Below, in pieces: positions 1-11,500 of a DNA stretch of 64,000 bases (position 1 is the first letter of the stretch; the number at the start of each line of letters is the position of its first letter). This DNA is from Phylloscopus collybita (lineage: Eukaryota > Chordata > Aves > Passeriformes > Phylloscopidae), in contig JAJNNQ010000026.1 in assembly GCA_027886175.1 (NCBI GenBank), positions 20,614,001 through 20,678,000 on the forward strand, given 5' to 3'. The position numbers and the translations under genes were made by a program. A model generated the notes under the pieces. The model ran no database searches and was not told where the DNA came from. It worked only from the letters and a program-made list of their open reading frames with translations.

Positions 1-470
1 CAGCCTGGTGGAAATGCATTGGTCTTCCCTTTGCCTGGTCATGCTTTTCGCTCTCACTGGTACTGAACAGGAAAAGCAATGGAGCAACTGAAGATATATT
101 GTCTTAGGAACACTGAATCTGTACCTCCTGGATAAATGTCAGCCTTCACCTGGCCTTCACAGCTGAATTTACACCTATGTAAAGCAGACGTTTTTATCTA
201 AGTATTCCTGGAGCAGGACCTCAGGTAAAGAACTTCGTATCTTTTTAATAAAATCCTATTATGGTAAATCACAAAAGGTGCAAAAAGTGATGAACATTTA
301 AGAATCTAACTTGGTTTTAATCATCTAAAAACTCGGGTTTTGGTGATTTTTTTTTTCCTTCCCTGGTGCCCAGTCCCAGAGTGAGAAAAGATGCAAATGT
401 AACCAATTGCACGCTGCTTTTCTGTATTCTATCCAGCTCCTACAAGTTTGGTCTCTGTCAGTGGGGTTCA
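1..470. other. Unique flank, no gene seen
   Basis: AT-rich sequence with short T runs near 350. It holds no open frame with recognisable protein similarity and no clear repeat. The frame that opens at 366 only becomes meaningful after about 471, where it enters a CR1 element. Confidence 0.5.
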
Positions 471-881
471 GTGCAGGGTCTGGAGCACAAGTCCCATGAA
501 GAGCAGCTGAGGCAGCTGCAGGTGTTTAGCCTGGAGAAAAGGAGGCTCATGGAGAACCTTATCACTCTTTACAACTCCCTGAAAAGGAGGATGTAATCAC
601 ATGGAATTCAGCCTCTTCTATCAAGTAACAAGGAAATGCCCTCAAGTTTTGCTGGGGAGGGTTTAGATTGGAAATTTCTTCACCAAAAGGATTGTGAAGC
701 ATCCAACAGGCTGCCCAGAAAAGTGGCTGGGCCCCCATCCCTGGAGATATTTAAAAGCTGTGTCGATGTGGCATTTAGGGGCATGGTTTAATGTTGGACT
801 TTGCAGTGCTGGGTTAATGGTTGGTCTTGATCTTTGAGGTCTTTTCCGGTTTAAATGATTCTATGATTCTGTGATTCTATG
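471..881 (+). mobile_element. CR1 LINE, 5'-truncated 3' end
   Basis: This is the 3' end of a chicken-repeat-1 LINE, a non-LTR retrotransposon whose ORF2 encodes endonuclease and reverse transcriptase. The first part, to the stop at 594-596, reads as the decayed ORF2 C-terminus with the family's LFSLEKRRL-like box (here VFSLEKRRLMENLITLYN). The 3' UTR follows, with the usual landmarks: a TTTAGATTGGAAATTTCTTCACC block, AACAGGCTGCCCAG at about 707, CCATCCCTGGAGAT at about 736, and GGTCTTTTCC near 838. It ends in three octamers, ATTCTATG, ATTCTGTG and ATTCTATG, at 858-865, 866-873 and 874-881, as expected for avian CR1. CR1 copies lack poly-A tails and are usually 5'-truncated, and this one fits. 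It is one of the two least decayed copies here. The subfamily cannot be assigned by eye. Confidence 0.93.
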
Positions 882-2983
882 TACAGAGTTTAGATAGTTG
901 CTAAAGAAAGTAACAAAATATTATTTTGAAGAAGCTTATTCTAGTGAGGTTTTGCTCTTACTTGATTTATTTGGGTGCAGATTTCACAACAACAGAGTGG
1001 TTTTTAGAATATCTTTATCGGGTAGAACACCAGTCTTGTGGCAGGTGTTGATGTTGGAAGTTTTTAACCAACATTGTGCCTTCCCTGGCCTGAACAGTTC
1101 CTCCTAGTCTGAGTATTGAAATTACTGGGGGAAAGCAGACCTTAGGGATCATAGAGAGCAAACCTAGTTAGTCCATTTCTGAAATCAAACAAAATGCTGA
1201 AATCTCAAAAATTTACAAGAAAAATGGAAGGAAATGCCAATGAGGAAATGAATTTGCAGTCACTTTGGCTTGTTAATCCAGATATCTAAAACTGGATGGC
1301 AAAGAAGTAAATAATGTATTACCCTCACACCTGTGCAGAGAGATGGTGTTCCAAAAAATTTGCTTTTGTCCTGCTCTGTCAATTGGTCTGAGATACTGTT
1401 ACTCTCTGAGAGAACCAGGGCTGGACAAGACCTTCACTGTCACAGAAGGGTTGGTTCTGTCTCTACTCAGTATGCGGCTGGTCTTCCCATACAAACCATT
1501 TTCCCAGAGCTCAGCCTTGGAGCAGGTAGTTGGAGAGCTTGTAGTGGTATTCACAAACACACTTCCTCCCACTTGCTTCACAGGCAAGGCAGACATGTAT
1601 TCCTCCCCGGAAAATCATGCCGTGAGCCTAATTCAGGGTCCTGAAATGAATGGTGCAGAAAATAGGTCTCTCTGCCTTACAAGTGAGGCTACACAGGTGG
1701 ATACAGGGGAGATTACTCTCAGATGCCTTTAGCATTTGTAAATACCTCAAGAAATCCCCAGTCATCAGCATTTGCCAGTGAGGAAAATCAGAGATGATAC
1801 CTACACTCATTTTGACCCATCTGTTGTGTTTCTTCTTCTGAACGTTATTTTGGACTTTAAAATCTTTTAATAGCCAAATATATAATTCACCGGCATTTCT
1901 CCTAGTATGAGTGCAGAGCAAAACTTGCCCTGTTATTTGGACCAAGGCTAATGTTTGATGTATAATAGCCATTTTTATATAATTACCCATAGAATTAGTA
2001 TGACCAAGAGCAGCATAGGCCATGCATACCCTTTGTGTGCCTGCAGGCAGGCTGCAGGAGGACCTGTGGCACAAGAAGTGTCAGAGTCACCAGAACTCCC
2101 CACCTGAAAGAGCACCAGGGTTGTTAACTGGTGGCAGTGATTTTGCAAGGTTTATGCCTACAATCCAGGCTAAGGTTGCTAATTCTCTCTGTGGTTGCCA
2201 CTCAGCAGACAAATTAATGGCGTGAGTCATTGTCAATTCCTACTAAGTAAACCAGTGAACTAGAGATGAAAGGCTCTGTATCCAAGTTGTTTTCATTAAT
2301 TGCACTGTGGGGCAAGGGTAGATTTAATTTCAAGGACGGGAATATTAACCTCAATTCCTTTTCCTTAATTGAGTGTGGAGAAACAAGAGGCGTAAGCAAG
2401 GGAAACAGAGAACAAGGAAATGGGTCGTTAGCACTGTCATCTGGTCTCACAGGCAGCAGCGCCTTGTAAAAAATGTCATTGCAGCAACCAGGAGGCAAAA
2501 GCTTGTTTGGCAATGCACAGAGCATAAGTAATAGTGAAATTTACATTGGTGATTGAATTTTCACCAGTATTTAGATATACAAGTCTCAGCATAGGCCTAT
2601 AACAATAAACCAGTAGCCGGAGCCCATCTTGCAGTGATTCCTGGGGTAAAAACACCAGCAAAATCCAGCAGAGCCATCTCCATGGGTGATGCTGGCTCCA
2701 TGGGAAGCCTTTAAGGGGAAAAGATGTGGTCATTAGGCCCACTTTTATTACCGATATATAACACTTGCAGAGCATTTCTCACCTGAAGACTTCAAATCAC
2801 TACCCAAAAAGCATGATTACAGAAAAATAGAGGCCCAAGGGAGCACAGCTGACCTTCCAGAAAGGAATAAGAGTTTGGGACTAAGATTCATGTTTCCTGC
2901 CTGTCATTCCAATAACATACGTAGTGGGCTCCAGTGATTCTGTCACGGAATAATTATCAGCTAAGCAGCACAGTTCAGGAGAG
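882..2983. other. Unique non-coding DNA
   Basis: No gene recognised. A 129-codon open frame near 1343-1732 overlaps open frames on the other strand and resembles nothing known to me. At about 1625-1735 the sequence loosely recalls an old amniote repeat containing 'CCTAATTCAGGGTCCTGAAATG', but the match is too weak to call. Confidence 0.5.
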
Positions 2984-3018
2984 GTTTCCTGGATCTAGCT
3001 TGTCTAGATCCAGGAAAC
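2984..3018. repeat. Perfect hairpin, 15-bp arms
   Basis: The left arm GTTTCCTGGATCTAG (2984-2998) is the exact reverse complement of the right arm CTAGATCCAGGAAAC (3004-3018), with a 5-nt loop CTTGT at 2999-3003. A short outer AGGA/TCCT pairing may extend it after mismatches. There is no gene on either side. The stem is too short for a typical microRNA precursor. It could be a MITE remnant, a local templated-inversion mutation or chance. Confidence 0.9.
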
Positions 3019-4553
3019 ATCCTTTTAGCTAGAGAGGACTGGGTACTTTTTTAATTACTTAACTGTTTGAGTTGATTAAGCTGATGCAAATGGAAATAAA
3101 CCAGTTACATACCAGGTCAGCTGTTGTTGTGAAAGTGGGATAGCAGTGAGTGAATGGGTACATCTTTTGGGTATGCATAGCAGGGTGGGTGATGAAATTA
3201 CATCTTAGTATGAGATAAGGTGTCTCCTACATATAAAAGGCTTTAATAAAACACCATGAGTTTTGGGCTTGCTACAAACTAGCTGACTGTGCCTAATCTT
3301 TTTCAGGATCATAACTGTTAATGAAATAAAAAAACCTAGGAGACAAATTTCTGGTAATGCCTCAAGGAACTTTATTGTTCAAGGAAAGAGTAAAATATTC
3401 TAAAACAAACACATTGTTACTTGTTAAAAATTCTGCAAAATAATTTTAAGACTAAGGTGTCACTTATTGTTGATGGAAGAGGTCAAAAGAGATTTGTTAT
3501 ACACTTCATGATCATAGGTTGGTAGAAGTGACTGTGCTTAATGACATTTAAATGCTGTGCAGTTAGGAAAGACTGTGTCTAAAGCTGTATCTCCACATGC
3601 AGTGCTCGTAAGAACAGAGAATTTCTCACCAAGCTCAAATTCTATCTTCTCTGCTATTTAGAACACAGGAAACATAAGATCATCTTTCTTTTAAAAATCT
3701 AGCAGTGATTGCAAAGCTGTAAATAAAAATCCAATTATTTCATGTGATGCCTGTGAGTGACAAAACCAAAATTAAATAAATAAATGTTTCCCTTACATCT
3801 GCAGAAAACCTTTAGGCCTCTACAGAACAGTAAATTGTGGGAGTCTCTTGACTTAGCTCAGTTACACTTGGTTCCCTGGAGGCCCATCATTTTGAAAGAA
3901 CTGTGGCCTACTTGGCTTGAGAAACCAGGTCAAACTCCCTCTACTTGGAAAAAAAAAAAAAAGTAAAAATAAAATAGTAATGCCAGAGTTTCTTGCAATA
4001 ATTCAAAGCACGCAGCTGAACTGGGGAAGGTACAGCCAGAATCCAGCACCCTACAGAACGGCGCAGTTCTGTGTTTACCCTCAGTGTATCATTGCTATAC
4101 TAGTGAGGATCTGGTTTATCATCTCTTGCTGGGAGAGTTGACCTCTTCTGTAGGACCTCTTTGAGTCCTGCAGAAATTTCTGTGTGTGCTCAGCTGGGGG
4201 TTATGTTACCCATCCTAGGCATTCCTGGCCAGGGAGCCAGCCAAGGCTAATGTCTGTCCAGAGGAACATGCCCAAACCCTCTGCCACCTTTACCCTAAAC
4301 TGATTGAAAGGATCAGTCAAATTTTTGATCAATGTCTTCTTCATGCACAGCTCCAATTTCTTTTTCCCATATCCTTCATTGTTGAAGCTTATCTGAGTAC
4401 AGAGGCTTTACATCACCCTCTACCTGTAATCTTAGCTGTATATCTGGATATGGGCACACATAAGTTTTAAACTACCTAATCAGTGACCTTATTTGCCAAC
4501 ACAGAGATAAATATTTGATAGACACAGGTTAGCCTCTCAATACAGGCAAAGTG
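3019..4553. other. Unique AT-rich non-coding DNA
   Basis: No gene recognised. The stretch holds several AATAAA-like hexamers and a 14-nt A run near 3950-3963, but nothing that reads as a transcript end or a processed pseudogene. Confidence 0.5.
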
Positions 4554-4581
4554 AAAAAAAAAAAAAAAAAAAAAAAAAAAA
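4554..4581 (+). repeat. Poly-A homopolymer, 28 nt
   Basis: An uninterrupted run of 28 A. The upstream sequence does not resemble a LINE, SINE or spliced transcript, so a simple homopolymer microsatellite is the plainest reading. Confidence 0.95.
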
Positions 4582-5735
4582 GTGCTATTCCTTTTTAATT
4601 GAGCACACTAGTACACAGAAGCAGTATTTTTTCACTATGTAAGTGATCATAAGTGCAAGTAGTTTTTCTGCAAAATTTCTCAGTGTCAGCTTTGCAGTAG
4701 CCAAGACAGCATTTACGCTGGATCTGCAAGAAACTGCAATAAATTTGAAAAAATTAATTAAACAATACTGAGACTGCCAGCAGGGGCTAAATTACATCAT
4801 GCTATAACCTGGATTTCCTGGAGGTGAGATATTTCTGCAGAAGGAGAGCTGAGCAGCAGGACAAAGCCCTTTTTCTGAGCTATACTGCTCACAGAGCCCT
4901 TCAAACCGTGGCATTCTGCTCTGTAACAGTGATGAGACCCTGAGTAATGACTTGGAGACAGAGAAATGGTGCCAAATAACCCTCATAGCCTCTTTTGTGC
5001 AAGACAATTTTTCCCTTGCATTAACATGCCAGAGCACTGAGGACTTCATATCTACTAAGACTTTTTGTCTTGCCATTTCCCACAGAGCAGTGGATTTTGT
5101 ACTACTGAAAGCTGGGATTATGCAAAAATATGGCCTTTTTTTCTCCCCCTGGCCTCCAGAGGAATATCACTGCTTCTGAAGAAGCAGCTTTGCTCTGCAG
5201 AGAACCCGGCAGGCTTGGTAGCTTAAAAATTTGATTGCCAATGAGCAAGCCTTCAGTTGTGTGCACATTTCATTTCAACACAGTGGCCTGGGAATGTTGT
5301 CGAGCAAATTAAAATACACTAAGTAGTCAGCTGGTGGTGCTGAAAGCTGCTTTACCACTTGGAAATGGGAATTGCAATTGTTTCCTCCTTATGGTTAGGA
5401 ACTGTAGGGAAGGAACATCACAAGGAGTCCATTCAATGCACGAAGTCGCTCTAATGGGTGTAAAATGGTTTGGCCTTTTTTTGGGTCTGAATTTAGACAT
5501 TGTTAATAAGGTAAGAACAAGGAAAATGTGCTCTTGGGGAGAGGTTGGGCTTTGCAGCTACTACAAAGAGCCTACTTAAATCTAGGCTGACCTTGATTGC
5601 AGTTGGACAGGCTTGAACTCAAAAAAAGTTGGATTATAGCCATTAAGAACCATTGATTTCAGAGGTATCTGAAATTAACCTGTATTTATTTTAATAAATA
5701 CCTTGTGTGTTTCTTTTGGTTTAAAAAATTCCACA
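4582..5735. other. Unique non-coding DNA
   Basis: No gene, transposon or long tandem repeat recognised. Short open frames on both strands overlap one another at 4792-5180 and resemble nothing known. Confidence 0.5.
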
Positions 5736-5797
5736 TAAACAAAAACAAACAAACAAAAAAACAAACAAAAAACAACAACAACAAAAAAAAACCCAAC
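5736..5797 (+). repeat. A-rich (CAAA)n/(CAA)n simple repeat
   Basis: Imperfect CAAA, CAA and A-run units run for about 60 nt and end in AAACCCAACACC. Similar C/A-rich tracts recur at 37151-37200 and 51497-51548. Confidence 0.85.
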
Positions 5798-8079
5798 ACC
5801 ACAGCACAGTACTTAAGTCATAAAGATGAATCACAGGAGGAGCCTTTGAAATGACCAGAGGATGCTTGCAGTATTTGCAGCAGCTGCCAAAGTGCAGAAG
5901 GACAAGTGCAGGGCTCTCCTGCTCCATCATAAGCCCTAGTGTAAGCCTCTGTATCCATAGTGGCTACTTACCTTTAACCCTGAAAAGTTCAAAAAGCACT
6001 TGCTGGAGTCCAGCTTCTGTTTCAGCAGTGGGCAGGGCTCTTTAGAAGGCAGAAGTGGGACTTATGCACCACTCTCATCCTCCTACCTGGCATAAAAAAT
6101 GCAGATGAATCTCTTGGAGGTGAAGCATCTCTGCATTTAACTATATGCTCCCTCTGACTACCTTTTTGCAGCACTGCAACCTTTTTAAATTTACCAGCAA
6201 CTTACCAGAGCATGACAGAGAGGAAAACGAGGTGTGTTTTTACATTTCCTTCTGCCAAATGAGCACACAGTCTCACGGTCACCTATGGAAACTGGAAGGG
6301 TGGAAAAGTGAATTTTCCTATTCTCATTGCAATTTCAAGAAAGTATATGGAAACTATTTTGGTGGATCTGCAATCTGTATCTTATTTAAAATTAAAATTG
6401 TCCATTGAATAAATTTCCATTTACTCTAGCAGAGCCCTGGCGATTTACATCAGTTAAGAATCAGCTCATCATTTCCTTTAAAGCTACTTATATCATTCTG
6501 TGGTTATGAGCACTCTACAGAGAATTTAGGCTGCATTTTTAAAGAGCAGAAACCCTCGGCAAGTTTCCTCTTGCAAATACAAGTTTGAAGTGATATTTCA
6601 CCATGAAAACATGGTTAATTTTCCTCTTCCAGGGATTTTAGTGAGGTTTAGTGCTATTTTAGATACAGTGATCTGTTTAAAAACATGGAAATGTTTCATC
6701 CTGGTGGTCTCCATGTCAGTGTTTGTTCTTTATATCGTGTTTTAGAAAAAAGTATTATGACAAATCATTTTATTTAAACTCAGGATGTTAAACAAGGCTT
6801 TCCTGAAGTTCTGATGTAATATCAGAACTTATTTAATAAGCATGGAGCTCACAATGTAGCTAAAGTCTATCATCTATAATAGATACATCTGCTTGTGCAT
6901 TACTCCGAGTCATGCATTTTGACCTTTTTGCTATACAAAAGAATAAACTGTGTCTGTACAAACTATGATGACACTGGTTTTCCCTCTAGAGTTTGCGCTG
7001 CTTCGTTTTACATGATCTTGAATTTAAAAAAAAAAATTGCAGCAGTGTGCTTGTGCCAGAAAATAATACAGATATGCTGTACTCTCTTGAGCATCGTCAC
7101 TATGATGTAAAGATTTATATTAAAAACAACTTTGCACACTGTCAGACTGCACCGCTGTACACTCCTCAAGACAATGTTCCTGTCAAAACAATTCAACTTT
7201 TCTAGCAAAGGAGACCATTTCTAATGGGATAGCACTTCCTCGAAGAACCAGATGATTTAGGGATCTGAGCTTCGTTCTCAGCAGAGTGTTTGGCACCCTG
7301 AAACCTTCATTTCACTGAAGTGGATGGGACTTGCATTCCTAAAAGATCAAGTTGCTTTTCAAGATGAGTGCCAGTTGGCCAAATCATTTTTATCCGGAGT
7401 AACAGTCCCATAACAAATATGCAGGTCTTTTGGCAAATGTATCAGCAAAGCCTGGGCCACAGTGTTATCACTTCTTCTGTGGTCATTGGTGCCCCCAGAC
7501 TTGGGGTGGCACAGACCTCAGAAGTTTGACACCTAACTTCCCACAAGAGTAGGCATTGCTGAAAAGTGGTCCAGCAGTCCCACAGCCTGGCAATGGGGAA
7601 TGGGCACCAGTCATCATCAGCGGCCAGAGGGATCAGTCCTCCAAGAGCATACATTAATTCTTTTTAAATGGGACAGAGGCTCTTAAATCATTGGGTGTAT
7701 GTAAAATTTTTTGCCTGGTCTTACCAGAATTAGTATTTCAAAGACATATGGAGGAGTTTCATGTTTGTAATGATAATCCAGAGCTGCTTCGTTTTAGTAT
7801 TTGGGGGTATTTTTATTCTCAGCCTACCCCTCTTTCATAACATGGAAAGGAACCTCCCCACTGGGAAGAAAATTTCCTAACCTAGTGCTCAGTACTGTGG
7901 TGTTTTGGAGTTAGATTTTGCATGTGGTCAGCTGAGCTACTTCTCTGGGTAACTCTTAAAAGAAGATATAGCCAAGGCTTTGAATCTATACTGAAGCAGG
8001 TAGGTAGGCAAACTATTACTTTTAAAGAAAGATTGCTTAAACCAGAGTGCCTGGAAGCACCTTAACTCTAGACTACTGG
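5798..8079. other. Unique AT-rich non-coding DNA
   Basis: No gene recognised. The stretch contains a short hairpin (6806-6830, listed separately) and a 13-nt A run near 7024-7036. Parts of 6420-7200 are even and repeat-free, as in conserved non-coding DNA, but no specific evidence supports that. Confidence 0.45.
6806..6830. repeat. Hairpin, 10-bp perfect arms
   Basis: AAGTTCTGAT (6806-6815) and its exact reverse complement ATCAGAACTT (6821-6830) flank a 5-nt loop GTAAT. It lies in AT-rich unique DNA. Stems this short arise by chance in a window of this size. Confidence 0.75.
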
Positions 8080-8560
8080 AAATCATTTTCTAAAACCTCT
8101 TACTCACTAAGAATCATTTAATTCTTTGAAATCTAGTCCATTTTCAAGTAATTTTCTACAACAAATGGGACCAGCTCAATCTGTTCTTCACATTTTAGTA
8201 ATTTAAAAGGACATAACTGAATTTTATTTTAATGGTAATTGCAAACTCATGCAGAAAATGTAAATGCACACTTCCCGATTAGCTTGCAGCATAAACCATG
8301 GCTGCTATTAATGTATTCCAATTTGTAATTCTTTGCACAGTATGAGATTTGAAAGCTGTGATTAAAATTAATTAGGTTAAGTAAAGTTTATCCCCCCTGA
8401 GCACTGCTATTTGAAGAAAGAAATAGTAAAACACTAGCTACATCTGGCACCGCAGGAGGCTAAAGCATCACGAGGCGTAGCAGCATTGCTTTTTCAGAAG
8501 AGTTGCTTATGCTGCTTTTCTTGGCCAGCCTTAAGCACAGGGCTTCCTCCTCTAAAAGCC
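8080..8560. promoter_or_regulatory. Candidate conserved non-coding block
   Basis: A repeat-free AT-rich stretch with a dense AATTAATTAGG-type homeodomain motif at about 8365-8376. It is followed by a segment near 8451-8485 with retained CpGs (CACGAGGCG). It looks like vertebrate conserved non-coding DNA, but this is an impression. No conservation data were available. Confidence 0.22.
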
Positions 8561-11500
8561 AATTTGGAGCTGTTAAGTTACGCTTTGCCTCTTTAAATGC
8601 TCTGGAGCTACAACATCTGTATGAGCATCTGACAGACCAGTTTTTGTAATAAGGTGGTTGATGCTAATTTGCAGGTGGCATCGTCCCTGCCCAGCTCAGC
8701 ATTACAGCGCTGCCCCACTGCCATGGGAAACAAGCCTCACAAATTCAAGAGGCAGTAGAAATGCTGTCCTGAGGGACCTCCCAATGATTCTGCTTGCTGG
8801 TGTATTTGGTTGTTCTTGGGTGGGTTTTTGTCAAATCCTTTTAAAAGTATTTTCTTCTAGAGAAGGAGTATTTGGATAAAAAGGAGTGCAAGCATCGGGA
8901 GCATTGACCTTTCTGGAATGGAAACACCTTTTTGAAAGAGAAGGCAGACACACCTGATCCCCCACTCCCCCGTTCTGCTCCAGAGAGGACACTGGCTGGA
9001 AAAATTGTAACTTGTCTGCGTACACCATTTTATACTCTGGTTTTTGTCGCTCCAGAAGTGGCAGGTAATACCTCAAAATCTGGTCTTTTGACATTCTCTG
9101 TTCCTTCAGAGCAACTCATTAACTAATTGAGCAATTCCTCATCAGGTGAAGCCTGATGCCTTTTGCAACTTTTGCACTCCTGTGACTGGGAGTATAGTTA
9201 CTGGGTATTGAATATGCTTGACCTAATAACCAGGTCTGTGCCAAAAGCAGGAAGATATTTTTGGAAACTGATGCCATTGGTGACTCAAGACGGAGCTTTC
9301 ATGCCTCTCTGATGAAGACAGGCTGTTCCCATCAGGGGAAGGTAAGGGCACTGTGCCAGATGACAACTCCCGAAAATGTTTTGCCCTGCCAGTCAGTGCT
9401 CCCTTTGCCTTCTCTTCCAGATGGATCTCATTATAAGCTGTACCAGTGGAGCACTTCCAGCTCCTGTTAGCCATGTTCCCATGCCTGGAGTCCCTCTGTG
9501 TTTGTGGGTTAACCAGGATGCAGCTCAGAAATTCAGTCAGAAGGGAGAGTGAGGAGTGACAGGAGATGCATCCCTGCAGAGGGTGAAGCATGATGAGCTT
9601 AGCCCACAGCACCCACCAGGCACCCCAGCAGAGAGCAGAGGGGCCTACTGGCACAGGGATGTCTCTCAAGCTAAGCCAGTATAAAACTGGATAAAAACTT
9701 CAGAGGAATTAAAACTTTGAAATCTAAAGCCCACTCAAGGTCAGCAGTGATGTCTGAGAGGAAGCTTTCAAATAATTATCTCTGATTCTGCTATGGCATC
9801 TGATTAGGAAAGAAATGGAAATTAATTTTGCTGTTGTTACCCTTGTTCTAGTCCAATATTAAAAAGAACAGCAATAACAAAAGTTGTGGTGTCTTTCTTA
9901 TCCAAACAACTTCACTCTCTCACATATTTCATTGCCTGAAGTCAGACACTGTGCAGAGAACTCAGTCCTGGTGGAAGCCTAAGGCCAAGCTGCCACACAT
10001 GATGGAGAAGCCACCACAGGCTGGTACCCAAGGGAAAATTGCTTGTTTCTGTTACTTTGATGTGAGAGTTGAAAAGGAAGAAATGGGAAATCCCATTAAA
10101 ATAAAACTGTATTACACTGCCTCCCTGACAATAATTTCTGAGCAAGAACTTCTTACTCTCTATGGTGTTTCTGGGTTAGAAAAAAAGAGCAGAGAATACA
10201 CAGACATGCAAGCCTTTAGCTGTGCAGCTGCCCAACACAGTGAAAGCACTGCCACTGGGGTTGTAAACAAAAGGGACTGGAAAAAGAGATGACCTTGCAA
10301 TACTGTGTAAAGCCACAGACTCTACAAAACAGTTCATGGTTTCCCAGGCTCACAAAGAAGCTCTGCAATCCACAGGTCTATCATCCTTTCAACTCAGGCC
10401 AGGGAGTTACACCCAGTAATTTCTGGTGCAGGCCTGTAATTTACCTGAGCTACTGCTCTGTGCTTTAGCCAAAATGGCAGGGGAATGGAGGGGGCATTGT
10501 TAGCCTTGGCACAGCAGCAGCTCTGCACTGAGGAGAAGCCAGGAAGCTGCAGGGCCCATTGGATGTGGCGCCACTGGGATGCCTGGGATGGAGAGGCAGC
10601 TCAGGAGGGCTGTAGCTGGCTGAGGTCTGCTGTGTCCCCTTTGAAAGGTGTCCATTCTGTGGGGCACTGAGGGTTTTGTTGCACCCCCTTGTCCTTGGGG
10701 CTGCTGTCATAGCAGCAGAGCAGGTCTGAGTCTGACATTCAGTCAACAGCAAGGAAGAAACCCTACATAAACCAGAAGCCACTTGACTTGCTACAGCCAA
10801 AGTTCTATTTCCAATTTTTACCCCACCTTTCTAGCTGTTCCTTTATCCTCCTTTAGGTCTCTCCTTGGCACAGCACCACTACCATGAGGACTCCTCTCTT
10901 CCCGCCCTTCTGCTCCACCCCTCCACTGCAGATGACACAAGCCAAGCAGCTTGGATTTGCTGGCTTGTTGGAGGAGTCTGAGAGTAGGGAGAGGAAAAGG
11001 CATGGTCATTACAGAAAAAGGAAATAAACAGGACAGGGCACCTGGCAGTACTGGCAGCACGTAGGTAAGTGGGACTGGGAGCAATGGGAAAAGGAGAAGC
11101 ATTGCATTTACAAGGGACTTCAGCAGCTGTGAAAGATTCCAAGAAGTGCAAAAAGTGAAAGCTAGCATGGTAAAAGGGATGTCTGCTCCCTAGCATTCAT
11201 TCTCCCGTTCATTTTAGGGGGCATGGGCATGGCCAGTCTGAGCCAGCACAAAGGTCTCTCAACCCTTCCAGCCTGTCTTTGATGGATGCTTAGAAAAACA
11301 GGGCACAGATGATGAGATTTCTCTGCTGGCAGGATATCCTGGGCCCATGTGAGCAGCCTGTGCTTCCCTTGAGCTGGAGGCTGCAACATAAATCACCATG
11401 TTCCATGAACCTTCACAGCTGCTGAAGTACAAAATGAAACCAACTGCAAAGCATCTGGAAACCAAGACCCTCCCGTATGACACTTAATCTAGAGGGCTCC

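Noticed and set aside
366..596. 76-codon open frame as a possible small gene
   Set aside because: Its second half is CR1 ORF2 C-terminal sequence, so it is a transposon remnant.
1556..1625. Possible exon bounded by TTGCTTCACAG and GTGAGCC
   Set aside because: Splice-like dinucleotides alone are common. The enclosed sequence shows no recognisable coding similarity.
2984..3018. Hairpin as a microRNA precursor
   Set aside because: A 15-bp stem with a 5-nt loop is far too short for a Drosha/Dicer substrate.
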